Of a stretch of 56,221 nt of DNA, positions 37,192-46,068 are shown one piece after another (position 1 is the first letter of the stretch; each line of letters starts with the position of its first letter). The notes under the pieces were generated by a model. It did not search any database. It was not told where the DNA came from and worked only from the letters and a program-made list of their open reading frames with translations. Origin of the DNA: Endomicrobium sp. GTDB taxonomy: Bacteria; Elusimicrobiota; Endomicrobiia; Endomicrobiales; Endomicrobiaceae. The stretch covers positions 1 to 56,221 of the forward strand of contig JAISBM010000013.1 of the NCBI GenBank assembly GCA_031266185.1, read 5' to 3'. The position numbers and the translations under genes are program-made.

Positions 37192-38839
37192 TTATTTTTT
37201 TACAGCGAATTTTTTAATTTGGATTTTAGTAGAATCTGTTTTTATAGTTATAAAATAAACACCAGGAGCTACTTTATCTCCACTATCATTTCTTAAATCC
37301 CATCTAAGCATCTTTTTATTTATATCATCTGCTAGATCTAAAACACTAAAACTCTTTATAAACTCTCCATTTATATTATATATCCTAGCACCTAGCTTGG
37401 TTACCTCTAAAGGTATGTTCGCTATATTTAAATAATTACTAGCACTCAAACAAACTGGATTTGGATATACTAAAATATCTTGCTCTGAAGTGGCGGGGGG
37501 GGGCAGGCGGTAATATAGACGCATTTAAATAAAGTTTACCATATCCATAATTATTATCTGGCGCAGTATGCACTTTTATTGTGTGCTTGTTAATTATATA
37601 GTCCTTAAACTGCTGAGCATTTTGTAAAAGCTCAGGTTTTATTTGCGCAATTAATACAGCAGCACCTGCAACATGGGGAGCTGCACTAGAAGTAGCATTG
37701 CCAGGGGCGACAATCTCTGGTTTTATACATTCTGGCGCTTGTACACGACCCCTAGCATCTGTAGCTGCACGACAAGGGCCACGTCCACTGAAACTTCCTA
37801 TTAAATCATTTACATTGTAATTCCCTTCAGGAATAGCTCCAACTGTCAGTGAATTCCTGGAATGCCCAGGTCCTGTTAAACTTGATATGTTGTTAGCTTC
37901 AGAAGAGTCCGATAATGTTATACCCGTTTGCAAACATACAACAAATCCCATTTTCTCTCCTGCATTATACCCACCACGATTTTTTACTTTAATTCTTATT
38001 AAGTCTCCTGGATTTGTGGAGAAGCTAGGGACACCAGGGACACCAGTATCCTCCATTAACCAAAGATCATCTGCACAATTATATACATTCCGAACTCGGT
38101 TGTCACTTACATTTATCATTTCTAAATCAAAATTATAAATCTGGTCTGGCATAGTAACTTTATTGCCTCTGCAAACACGAAACAGCCAATGAGCAGGAGC
38201 AGCGCCAACAATTTTAAGATCAAGTTGTTGCGTCCCATTAGGAAATGTAAAATAAGTATCACCTACCCCAGTAGCATAGAGGTCCCCAAACCACCGACTA
38301 TTAGCATCATTGCCACTTATAGTTATAGCAAGTATATTGCTTAAGCTATATTTATCGATTTCTTTACAATAGTCAGCCATACCATCTGGAAAAGCTATAT
38401 CGTTCCTCAAAGATATACTTACTATGTGAATGCCTTCTTGAATACAATAGTTACGTACTCTTTCATATCTATTTGCATCCTCAGCCTTACCTACATTTAT
38501 GAGAAACATGTCGCAATCTGAAGTAATGCTATATACTATGGCAGCACAGCCTGTTCCATGTCCTGCATCACCATAACTAGGCGCAATTGGAACAGCAGGA
38601 TCTTTGTAAAAATCCATAGCTATTAAGTTTTTGGGCAAAGAACCATTTGCCTGGTAAGTTGAATAACCATTAAAATCATAATCTATTATAGCAACTTTAA
38701 CACCTTTACCTGTTATCCCTCTTTTTATAAATTCCGTAGCATTTATTGAATCTTTAGATCCAAAGGCATTTGCAGTTATTAACATAATTAATATAATATT
38801 TAATATACTTTTTCTTAAAACGTCGCTTTTTGTATTCAT
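37192..38839 (-). pseudogene. Subtilase (S8 peptidase) with C-terminal sorting-like domain, split at a 9-C tract (possibly phase-variable)
   Basis: The main frame (38839-37439) has a signal peptide (SILNIILIMLITANAFGS) and an S8 domain. Asp53 is in VAIIDYD, His94 in GDAGHGTGC, an oxyanion Asn in ITISGND and Ser384 in NATSSAAPHVAG. At codons LPPAPPR a run of nine C residues (plus-strand G at 37495-37503) shifts reading into a short tail. One C fewer, or two more, would join it to the frame 37524-37192. That frame encodes VYPNPVCLSASNYLNIANIP..WDLRNDSGDKVAPGVYFI, a FlgD-like or type A sorting-like C-terminal domain. The product is likely secreted or surface-bound. Phase variation is inferred, not shown; assembly error or permanent decay are alternatives. 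Confidence 0.72.
37495..37503. repeat. Nine-base G/C homopolymer inside the subtilase gene
   Basis: Nine G residues on the plus strand (C on the coding strand) at the junction of the protease and C-terminal domain frames. I noticed no comparable G/C run elsewhere in this AT-rich window. Confidence 0.9.
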
Positions 38840-38925
38840 ATACGATTATATTGTCATTTTTAAAATAGCAAGTCAATTTTATATTTTTTCAAAAGAAATT
38901 TTATCGTTTATCTTTCCCGACTTGA

Positions 38926-38995
38926 CCGTTTGGTTTACCCAAACCTGACTTTTTTATGAATAAATTCCATTTTCCCTTAAAACTGACAAACCTCA
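38926..38995 (-). repeat. Dispersed CCTGACTTGA repeat, partial copy 3
   Basis: Minus strand: TTTTAAGGGAAAATGGAAT, then TTCATAAAAAA and an end reading CGGTCAAGTCGGG. It shares the GGAAAATGGAA...CATAAA core with the copy at 42999. The left terminal repeat is degenerate. It lies upstream of the subtilase start. Confidence 0.55.
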
Positions 38996-39230
38996 TCAGT
39001 AACTTTTCATCAAGAGTTAGACTTATTTGCAACCTAATATCATTTTCCTATAATAATTTTAGATCATATTGATATTGCTTTTAGGAACATTGTCAATAAC
39101 TTGCTGTATCTTAAACATACTTTGCCAACAAAAAAAGCAATTACATTTTAAATTATATATAAATTTATATATAATTTAAAATGTGTTTAAAATATTTGTT
39201 TTTTATATTGATTTAAACATGGAGGCCAAT

Positions 39231-40424
39231 ATGATACAAAGAGAAGAATATTTAAATAAACTTATAGCTTTTAAAGACAAGAATTTAATAAAAGTTATAA
39301 TGGGTATACGAAGATGTGGTAAATCTACATTGCTTAAGATATATATTGACTATTTAAAATCTTTGGATATTCTTCCAGAACAGATAATTTTCATTAATTT
39401 TGAAGATATGGATAATTCTGATTTTACAGATCCTAAATTATTGCATAAACATATAACAAAAAAACTCTTAAATGATAAAATGAATTATGTTTTTCTTGAT
39501 GAAATCCAGTTAGTAAAAGATTTTGAGAAAGTAGTTAATAGCTTAAATCTTAGGCAAAATGTAGATATATATAACGGGATCTAATGCTTGTTTTTTATCA
39601 GGAGAAATGTCTACTTTACTTTCTGGCAGATATATAGCTATTGAGATGATGCCTTTATCTTTTAAAGAGTATTATTGTGCTGTTTCCGGTGGGAGCACAG
39701 ATTACTTTAAATATTATCAAGATTATTTAAGATATAGTTCTTTCCCTTTTGCTATCGAACTTAACAAAGATATTGAAAAAATCAATTCTTATTTATCTGC
39801 AATCGTTGACAGCATAATTTTAAAAGATGTTATTAAAAGAAAAAAATAACAGAAGTTTCTGCATTAGAAAGGCTTCTTAAATTTATTTTTGCCAATATAG
39901 GTTCTCTAACATCAACTAAAAAAATTGCAGATTCCATGAAATCTGCTGGGTACAAAATAGCAATTCAAACAATAGAATCTTATTTATCTGCATTAAGTGA
40001 TAGTTACATATTATATAAGACAAACCGTCTTGATGTTAATGGAAAAGAATATCTAAAAGCAAATGATAAATATTATATTGCCGATATTGGACTGCGTTAT
40101 TATTTGCTTGGAGATAAGAGAAAAGATTACGGTGCAATTCTCGAAAATATAGTATATTTAGAACTTGTCCGTAGAGGTTATGAGGTTTATGTAGGGCGTG
40201 TTGATAACTTGGAAATTGATTTTATAGCTTTAAAAAATGCTGTGCCTATTTATTATCAGGTTGCCTTAACAATTAAAGAAGAAAATACTTTTAAAAGAGA
40301 ATTTTCTCCTCTTGCAAAAGTGAAAAATAATTATGAAAAATATATTATAACTTTAGATGAAGGAGCGCAAAGTAATGATAATGGAATAAAAACAATAAAT
40401 CTTTTTGGCTTTTTGCTTTTTTAA
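39231..40424 (+). pseudogene. DUF4143-family AAA ATPase, two frameshifts (copy 2)
   Basis: The start at 39231 follows GGAGG. Frame one has Walker A GIRRCGKSTL and Walker B YVFLDEIQ. It breaks at an AT-repeat near 39575, where TGSNACFLSGEM is expected. Frame two has LLSGRYIAIEMMPLSFKEYY and breaks at a run of A residues near 39845. Frame three has the winged-helix (SLTSTKKIADSMKSAGYKI) and the nuclease-like C-terminus (VYVGRVDNLEIDFIALKN). Both breaks lie in simple repeats, so the gene could be recently dead. The family has no established role. Confidence 0.8.
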
Positions 40425-40650
40425 ATATTAGTTTTATTATTAATGTAGTAGCTGACTTGGCCAGTCTAAGAGCAGGCATTATTTATATAAAGCTTAGGGT
40501 TCTGCAACAGGATTAGACTATTCATCAGTCACGCCAACATCTTAAGTGTAGAATGATATTGGCAACTTTATGGAAGATTTATAGATTTTTGTTTCTAGTA
40601 GAATTTATTGTTTACTAACTAATAGTCGTTATAAAATTTAACAACTTATG

Positions 40651-41188
40651 CTAATCACCATTGTCGGCTTCCTTTGAGGCTGCAATATAATGCTTGCGAG
40701 CTTCTGAAATCTTGGCTAAATTAGTGGTCCCCCAACTTAGCCGACCCAAACCTCTGCATAAACAAATCTGTCATTAAACGTGAAGTCCTACCATTACCGT
40801 TTGGGAATGGATGAATTTGAACCAATCTGTGATGCAATCTAACAGCAACTTCTTTTTTAGAAAATGTATTATTTAAAATCCAGTAATTAACATCGTCTAG
40901 TAATATTTTTAAGACCTCCTGAATTTTATAAGCTTTGATTCCTATGTTTCTTTCTGTAGTTCTAAACTTTCCTGCCCAAACCCAAACATTTTTTTATGCA
41001 GCATTTTTATAAATAACTCACTTAAAATGTTTTTTTGTTATTAGACATTAACCAAACTTCAGCATTTATAATGCCTTGTGTTTCAAGTTCATTCAATTCT
41101 GTTCTGTGGTTACCCAGTTTACTTTTAACCCTTTTTTTTCTTCAGTAAGAGGTGTAGAATCATCACAATCTGTAAAGATGTCAACCAT
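40651..41188 (-). pseudogene. Mobile mystery protein B (Fic-type), frameshifted
   Basis: The minus strand starts MVDIFTDCDDSTPLTEEKKG at 41188 behind GAGGAG. After shifts it reads ELNELETQGIINAEVWLMSN, KMLHKKMFG, VWAGKFRTTERNIGIKAYKI and LLDDVNYWILNNTFSKKEVA. Next come VRLHHRLVQIHPFPNGNGRTSR and LSWGTTNLAKISEARKHYI. The Fic motif HPFPNGNGR is still perfect. At least three frameshifts break it. In known pairs, protein B is a Fic-domain partner of the HTH protein A, which is intact here. Confidence 0.75.
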
Positions 41189-41191
41189 AAA

Positions 41192-41641
41192 TTACTCCTC
41201 ATCCCATATTCTTGAGATATTTTTATCAAGCAAATCCTTTTTCAAATCTTCTAGTATTTCTTTACTATCTGACAATTGGTTTTCCAAAGACATATTTTTA
41301 TTTACGTTTCCAACAATCTTTGAAGCTTTTATCTGCACTTGTCTTGCGACTATATTCTTAATACTATCATTTGGAATAATATAATAAACGAATGCGCAGT
41401 TTAAAGTTTTGGCAATTTTGCTTAAAGTTGATATTTTCAAATTGTTTTCATTTTTTTCTATATGGACAACTCTAGCCTGAGATACTCCTAATCTTTTGGC
41501 AAGTTGACTTGTAGTCATTCCTAAAGCTTTTCTGATTGTTCTAATCCAACCTTGCTCCGGAATATCAAAAGCTACAATATCTTTAAGAGCATTTATTTTT
41601 TTATCCAGAGAACGACACATTATTTTTCTATTTACTCTCAC
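41192..41641 (-). CDS. Mobile mystery protein A (XRE-type HTH antitoxin-like)
   Basis: The ~149-residue protein has an N-terminal helix (SLDKKINALKD), the signature PEQGWIRTIRKALGMTTSQLAKRLGVSQARVVHIEKNE (XRE helix-turn-helix) and the end VYYIIPNDSIKNIVARQVQIKAS. This fits mobile mystery protein A, found with a Fic partner B on mobile elements. The start is GTG at 41641 behind AAAGG, with an ATG seven codons later as alternative. Protein B begins three bases after its stop but is broken. Confidence 0.78.
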   Translation of the reverse strand: MRVNRKIMCRSLDKKINALKDIVAFDIPEQGWIRTIRKALGMTTSQLAKRLGVSQARVVHIEKNENNLKISTLSKIAKTLNCAFVYYIIPNDSIKNIVARQVQIKASKIVGNVNKNMSLENQLSDSKEILEDLKKDLLDKNISRIWDEE

Positions 41642-41860
41642 AATAAAACCTTTCTATTATAATTTGTTGTTATTATTATAATTTATAAGTTATAAGTGGT
41701 TTTGTAAAAAAATAAAATCACTCAACAAAAGTAGAAGTTTTAGGGAGCCTAAACGCACAAAGTTATGGGATAAAAAAGAAAGACTCTGTTAGGCAAAATA
41801 AACTTAAACCAACAACTCAACTTCATCTGTTTTGAATATTATTATTCAAACTTATTAACA
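41642..41860. other. Spacer between the mobile mystery pair and the DnaA-box region
   Basis: No gene or RNA is recognisable. Confidence 0.4.
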
Positions 41861-41862
41861 AG

Positions 41863-42029
41863 TTATCCACAAAGTTAAAAAGAAATATTCATACATTATA
41901 TTATTCTGAGTTTATTATATTATTTACATTGATTTTTCAATAAGTTTTATTGTTAAATTAAAAATTTTATTATAAATATTAACATCTTACAAACTAACTA
42001 TTATAATAGTTATACACAAGTAATCCACA
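41863..42029. other. Candidate replication-origin element: DnaA-box-like sites around an AT-rich stretch
   Basis: A perfect DnaA box TTATCCACA is at 41863-41871. Two near-consensus sites, TTATACACA (42010-42018) and TAATCCACA (42021-42029), lie about 140 bases on. The sequence between them is almost pure A/T. parB, parA and a perfect parS lie within 2.1 kb. Chromosomal origins commonly lie beside parAB. dnaA itself is not in the window and the number of boxes is small, so this is a candidate only. Confidence 0.45.
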
Positions 42030-42058
42030 ATTATAGTACTGTATAATAAAGAACGTTT

Positions 42059-42919
42059 TTATAAATTTAGTTCTTTTACTATTCTTTCAAGATCATCTAA
42101 AGAATAATAAAAAAGTTCTAGTTTCCCCTTTTTGCTGTCACCTACAATATTTGCTTTAGTTCCAAACTTTCTTTGAATTTCTTCTTTCAAGTTTGTAAGT
42201 TCTTGTTCTTGTTCTTTTACCTTTTTTTTATCAACTTTAAAACCTGAAACTATTCTTTCTACAGCTCTTACTGAAAGTTTTTCATTTAATATCTTTTCTA
42301 CAATCAGTTTTATTTTTGTACCATCTTCTATACTTGCAAGCATCCTTCCATGCCCAGAAGATATTTTTCCTTCAGAAATAAGTGCTTGAACACTTTCTGG
42401 CAAAGATAAAAGTCTTAATGTATTTGATATAACAGACCTCTCTTTCCCTATAACTTCTGCGATTTGTTCGTGTGTATGAGAAAATTCTTTTATAAGTCTC
42501 TGAAAAGCTTTGGCTTCCTCTATAGGATCTAAATTTTCCCTTTGCAAATTTTCTATTAACGCTAAACCAAAACGCTGCTTGTCATTTGTAGACCGTTTAA
42601 CTATAGCTTTTATATCCTTATTGCCTGCAAGTTTAGAAGCTCTGTAACGCCTTTCTCCTGCGATAATTTCATACTCACCAGGAACAACAGACTCTGAAAC
42701 TAAAATAGGTTGAGTTAAACCATGTTTCTTAATTGACTTTGCAAGTTCTTCTAATTTTTTATCATCAAATTTAGTTCTGGGCTGAAATCTATTAGGTTTA
42801 ATTTTATTTAATGGAATTTTTATTACTGTATCATCTACACTTTTATTTTGCCCTAACAACGGAATTAAGGATTCTAACCCTCTACCTAAAACTTTTTTCT
42901 GCATGTTTTTTTTCTCCAT
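42059..42919 (-). CDS. parB: Chromosome-partitioning protein ParB
   Basis: The 286-residue protein has the N-terminal GRGLESLIPLL, the ParB/Srx CTPase domain (IKPNRFQPRTKFDDKKLEELAKSIKKHGLTQPILV, AGERRYRASKLAG, ENLQRENLDPIEEA) and the helix-turn-helix (HEQIAEVIGKERSVISNTLRLL, SSGHGRMLAS). A C-terminal dimerisation end (IVGDSKKGKLELFYYSLDDLERIVKEL) is also present. It binds parS and slides as a CTP clamp. It is downstream of parA with 168 bases between, holding a repeat copy. Confidence 0.95.
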   Translation of the reverse strand: MEKKNMQKKVLGRGLESLIPLLGQNKSVDDTVIKIPLNKIKPNRFQPRTKFDDKKLEELAKSIKKHGLTQPILVSESVVPGEYEIIAGERRYRASKLAGNKDIKAIVKRSTNDKQRFGLALIENLQRENLDPIEEAKAFQRLIKEFSHTHEQIAEVIGKERSVISNTLRLLSLPESVQALISEGKISSGHGRMLASIEDGTKIKLIVEKILNEKLSVRAVERIVSGFKVDKKKVKEQEQELTNLKEEIQRKFGTKANIVGDSKKGKLELFYYSLDDLERIVKELNL

Positions 42920-42998
42920 TCTAATACATTTGGTCTGGCTTAATGTTCTATTTTATATTCTAAATTGCTTCTAAAATAACTATTTACTTACGTTACTG

Positions 42999-43066
42999 CC
43001 TGACTTGAGCGGTTTTAAGGAAAATGGAAAATTTACTCATAAATTTATTAGTTTGGGAAGTTAACC
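42999..43066 (+). repeat. Dispersed CCTGACTTGA repeat, partial copy 4
   Basis: CCTGACTTGAGCGGTTTTAA, then GGAAAATGGAAAATTTACTC and ATAAA. It shares the terminal repeat and core with the other copies. It sits between parA and parB. The right end is not recognisable. Confidence 0.6.
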
Positions 43067-43087
43067 TTGGAAAAAACTTCCTCCTGA

Positions 43088-43846
43088 TTACGATTGTTTT
43101 GAGAGAAATTCTTTAGCAAAATCCAAATATGCACTTGTCCCTTTGCCTTTAGGGTCATAAAGAATGGCTGGCTTTCCAAAACTTGGAGATTCTGCAAGTT
43201 TTACAGTTCTGGGTATTTTAGTTTCGTAAACTTTATCTTTAAAAAATTTTTTAACTTCATCTACAACCTGTCCTGACAGATTAGTTCTAGAGTCAAACAT
43301 AGTAAACAAAACACCTTCTAAGTCTAAGCTGAAATCTTGCATTAAAGCAAATATAGTCTTAGATAATTGTCCTAGCCCTTCTAAAGCAAAAAATTCACAT
43401 TGCATAGGAATCAAAACTGTATTTGCTGCAACAAGAGAGTTAGTTGTAAGAAGCCCTAAAGATGGAGGGCAATCTATAATTATATATTTATAGACTTTTT
43501 CAAATTTTTCTAATGCAAATTTTAATTTTTTTTCTCTATTTTCTAAATTTACAAGGTCAATCTCTGCAGAAATTAAAGATGTAGTGGCAGGGGCAATATC
43601 AAGCCAATCCATAACTGTATTTTGTATAATATCTTCCAAATCAATCTCGTCTATTAGAACATCGTATATTGTTTTTTTTAAAGAGTCTTTGTCTATACTT
43701 AGTCCACTTGTAGTATTGCTCTGAGGATCCATATCAATTAATAAACACTCTTGTCCAAGATGGCATAAGCTAGCAGCTAAATTTATTGATGTTGTTGTTT
43801 TCCCAACACCACCTTTTTGATTTGCTATTGATATCACTTTGCTCAT
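43088..43846 (-). CDS. parA: Chromosome-partitioning ATPase ParA/Soj
   Basis: The 252-residue protein has a deviant Walker A KGGVGKTTTSINLA, Walker A' LIDMDPQSNTTSGL and Walker B YIIIDCPPSLGLLTTNSL. It is the short Soj-type ParA without an N-terminal HTH, typical of chromosomal partition loci. GGGGGTAGG precedes the ATG. It moves ParB-parS complexes apart during segregation. Confidence 0.95.
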   Translation of the reverse strand: MSKVISIANQKGGVGKTTTSINLAASLCHLGQECLLIDMDPQSNTTSGLSIDKDSLKKTIYDVLIDEIDLEDIIQNTVMDWLDIAPATTSLISAEIDLVNLENREKKLKFALEKFEKVYKYIIIDCPPSLGLLTTNSLVAANTVLIPMQCEFFALEGLGQLSKTIFALMQDFSLDLEGVLFTMFDSRTNLSGQVVDEVKKFFKDKVYETKIPRTVKLAESPSFGKPAILYDPKGKGTSAYLDFAKEFLSKQS

Positions 43847-43911
43847 TATCTACCTACCCCCACTTAAAAATACATAACCCTTTAGTTATTGCCGCCTTGG
43901 CCTCTATAAGA

Positions 43912-43934
43912 CCTGACTTGGCCGGTTTAAGCTC
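43912..43934 (+). repeat. Dispersed CCTGACTTGA repeat, short end fragment
   Basis: CCTGACTTGGCCGGTTTAAG matches one end of the repeat family. The rest is not recognisable. It lies between parA and parS. Confidence 0.45.
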
Positions 43935-44045
43935 ACACTGTCTTCTTATCTATTAACTTTATACTTCAGTTTTTTCTACCTTGTATTTACGTTAATTTTA
44001 CAATATTTAACAACAACTATTCAAATATTCAAACCGTTTTTTTAA

Positions 44046-44061
44046 TGTTTCACGTGAAACA
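44046..44061. promoter_or_regulatory. parS site (ParB/Spo0J binding)
   Basis: TGTTTCACGTGAAACA is the exact 16-bp consensus parS palindrome. It lies 200 bases upstream of parA. ParB loads here to form the partition complex, which usually marks the origin-proximal region. Confidence 0.95.
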
Positions 44062-44119
44062 CAATGTCCACTAGTGTTTTTAATTTGACAATTTTTAGAG
44101 GAATTTACTCAAATTTTAA

Positions 44120-45468
44120 CTACAAGTGCCAAAAACTTGCAGCACCCATCTCGAAAATGACTTTCATTTGCGGATCAAAAGTAACGAATACAGGCTGATC
44201 AGGTGGCAGAGGTAGGGGATTGACAGGGAGAATATAATTTTTATATTCTTCAGGAGTAATTTTTCTTGGAAAGTACGATGATATGAGGATATCTTCTTTT
44301 ATTATCTTAAAAGCCATTCTAAAACGTTTATCTGCTTTATCCCATTTATGCGATAAATCTTGGGTTAACAAAAACTTAGGATTATGATCTCGTATAGAAT
44401 CAAGAGGACAAAGCTCTCTTTTAAGTGTAGCCTGGTCTATCACAGTGTCAGCTACTTGGTAATATTCTACACCATTTGGCCCTTCTGCTATAAAGTCTAG
44501 CCCTTTATCGCCAACCTTGCCTATATACACATTATACTTTCTACGCAAAAGTTCCAAATATACTACATTTTTAGCATACGCCCTTTATCAGTTTTGTTAT
44601 CTCCAAACAAATAATACCACAACCCTATATCAACAAGATAATATTTGTCCATTGTTTTTAAAAAATTTTTTCCTTTTACGTCATACCTACAGTATATAAC
44701 TATCACAAAAAGCAGTTAAGTAACTTTCTAAAGTCAACGGTAAAATTTTAACACCGTCAGATATCATAGTATCACTAACTTTTTTATAGATAACAAATTG
44801 CCTATATTGTCAGCCATAAATCTAAGCACACTTTCAAGGCGAGTTACATCTCTTATTTTTCTGTTTTCCACCACATCTTTTAGCACCACAGTGCTATATA
44901 TGCCTCCAAGATAGTCTCTAGTTTGCTTTTTATCACCGTTAAAATTTAAAGAGTACGGAAAAGAACTTTCTTGTAGATAGTGATTAAAATTTTCAAGTTT
45001 ATTAACACTAGATAATGCAGAAGAATACTCTTTAAAAGATAAAGGGGAAACATGAATCTGGACATATCGCCCTGAAAGCAAAGTAGCCCATTGGCCAGAC
45101 TGTATATTTGAATTTGACCCTGTAAGATACAAATCTACATTTTTTTTTATAAAAAGACCGTCAGCTGCTTTTTGAAAATCAGAAACATTTTGAATTTCGT
45201 CAATAAATATATAGTTCATTTTACCGTTAATAAGCCGTGCATCAATATAGTCATAAAGTTTCTCCCAATTTATAAGCTCTCTATACAACGGATCTTCTAA
45301 GTTAATGTTTTGTATTTGCTGTTTAAGAACTCCTTTTTTAAGAAGTTCTCCCTGGTACATTTCAAACAAAGTAGACTTGCCACAGCGTCGTATATCGGTT
45401 AATATTTTTCTAAGCTGTTTGTCTTTAAAACCTAACAATTTATCAATATATCTTGGTCGCTTTATCAT
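44120..45468 (-). pseudogene. DUF4143-family AAA ATPase, broken (copy 3)
   Basis: The start at 45468 follows GAGG. The N-terminal frame has DIRRCGKSTLFEMY, in which the first Walker glycine is replaced by Asp. It also has IFIDEIQNVSDFQ, LTGSNSNIQSG and LLSGRYVQIHVSPLSFKEY, and it breaks near 44764. About 200 bases with no good frame follow. A C-terminal frame (44557-44120) then reads LLRRKYNVYIGKVGDKGLDFIAEG, the nuclease-like end. Its last ~60 residues are unlike the family and suggest fusion with other sequence. It is a relative of the copy at 39.2 kb. Confidence 0.75.
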
Positions 45469-45589
45469 AAATACCTCTTTTGTAGTTGTACAAAAACACA
45501 AATCCATAAAGTTTTTACATTATAGCACAAAAACTTAACATTGTTATGAAATTTATAACACACATTTAAATTTTATCAATAATTTGTAA

Positions 45590-45800
45590 GTTAGCTATAT
45601 TGCTTGTAATAATAACTACTGTACCAAGCGCCATAGAGATTAACATCAGGCAAACTCAGGTCACTTTTAGATAAGACTATAGTGTTATTACCGTAGAAAT
45701 ATTACTACTTCCAGCATTAGCTCCATTCCAACCCTCACTCCCGCCGCATAGACAGTCAAACTTCCCATCTATAGTAGTTTGCTTAGATCCTTATCTACAT
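45590..45800 (-). pseudogene. Fossil fragment, possibly of a repeat-rich surface protein
   Basis: The minus strand holds short runs such as SLTVYAAGVRVG and NGANAGSSNISTVITL in different frames, with Gly/Asn/Ser/Thr-rich composition. It resembles the decayed adhesin-like remnant at 9.1-9.6 kb. The evidence is weak. Confidence 0.3.
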
Positions 45801-45837
45801 TACTAGAGCAATCGCTCTTAGCAATGTAGGGAAGGTT

Positions 45838-45916
45838 CTAAAACTAGGCCTGTTTTTGACTCGACAGGCTTTAGACATATAATATTAGTTTTGATGGCCA
45901 AACCGATCAAGTCAGG
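45838..45916 (-). repeat. Dispersed CCTGACTTGA repeat, partial copy 5
   Basis: On the minus strand one end reads CCTGACTTGATCGGTTTGGC. It ends at 45916 on the plus strand in TCAAGTCAGG. The other end is not clear. Confidence 0.45.
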
Positions 45917-46068
45917 TTCTAGCAATGACTTTAACATACAATGAGGTTTAATAAAATATTAGGGGAAGTCAAAATTTATAGAACTACTTTTTGAGTTAAA
46001 TAGTTTTTTTTGAAACGAATAACGTCTACCAATATAAAGGAATTAAAAATATATTTGGGAAGACAAAA

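Noticed and set aside
39183-39230. Upstream extension of the DUF4143 copy 2
   Set aside because: The in-frame codons before 39231 are AT-rich noise; the GGAGG before the ATG at 39231 fixes the start.
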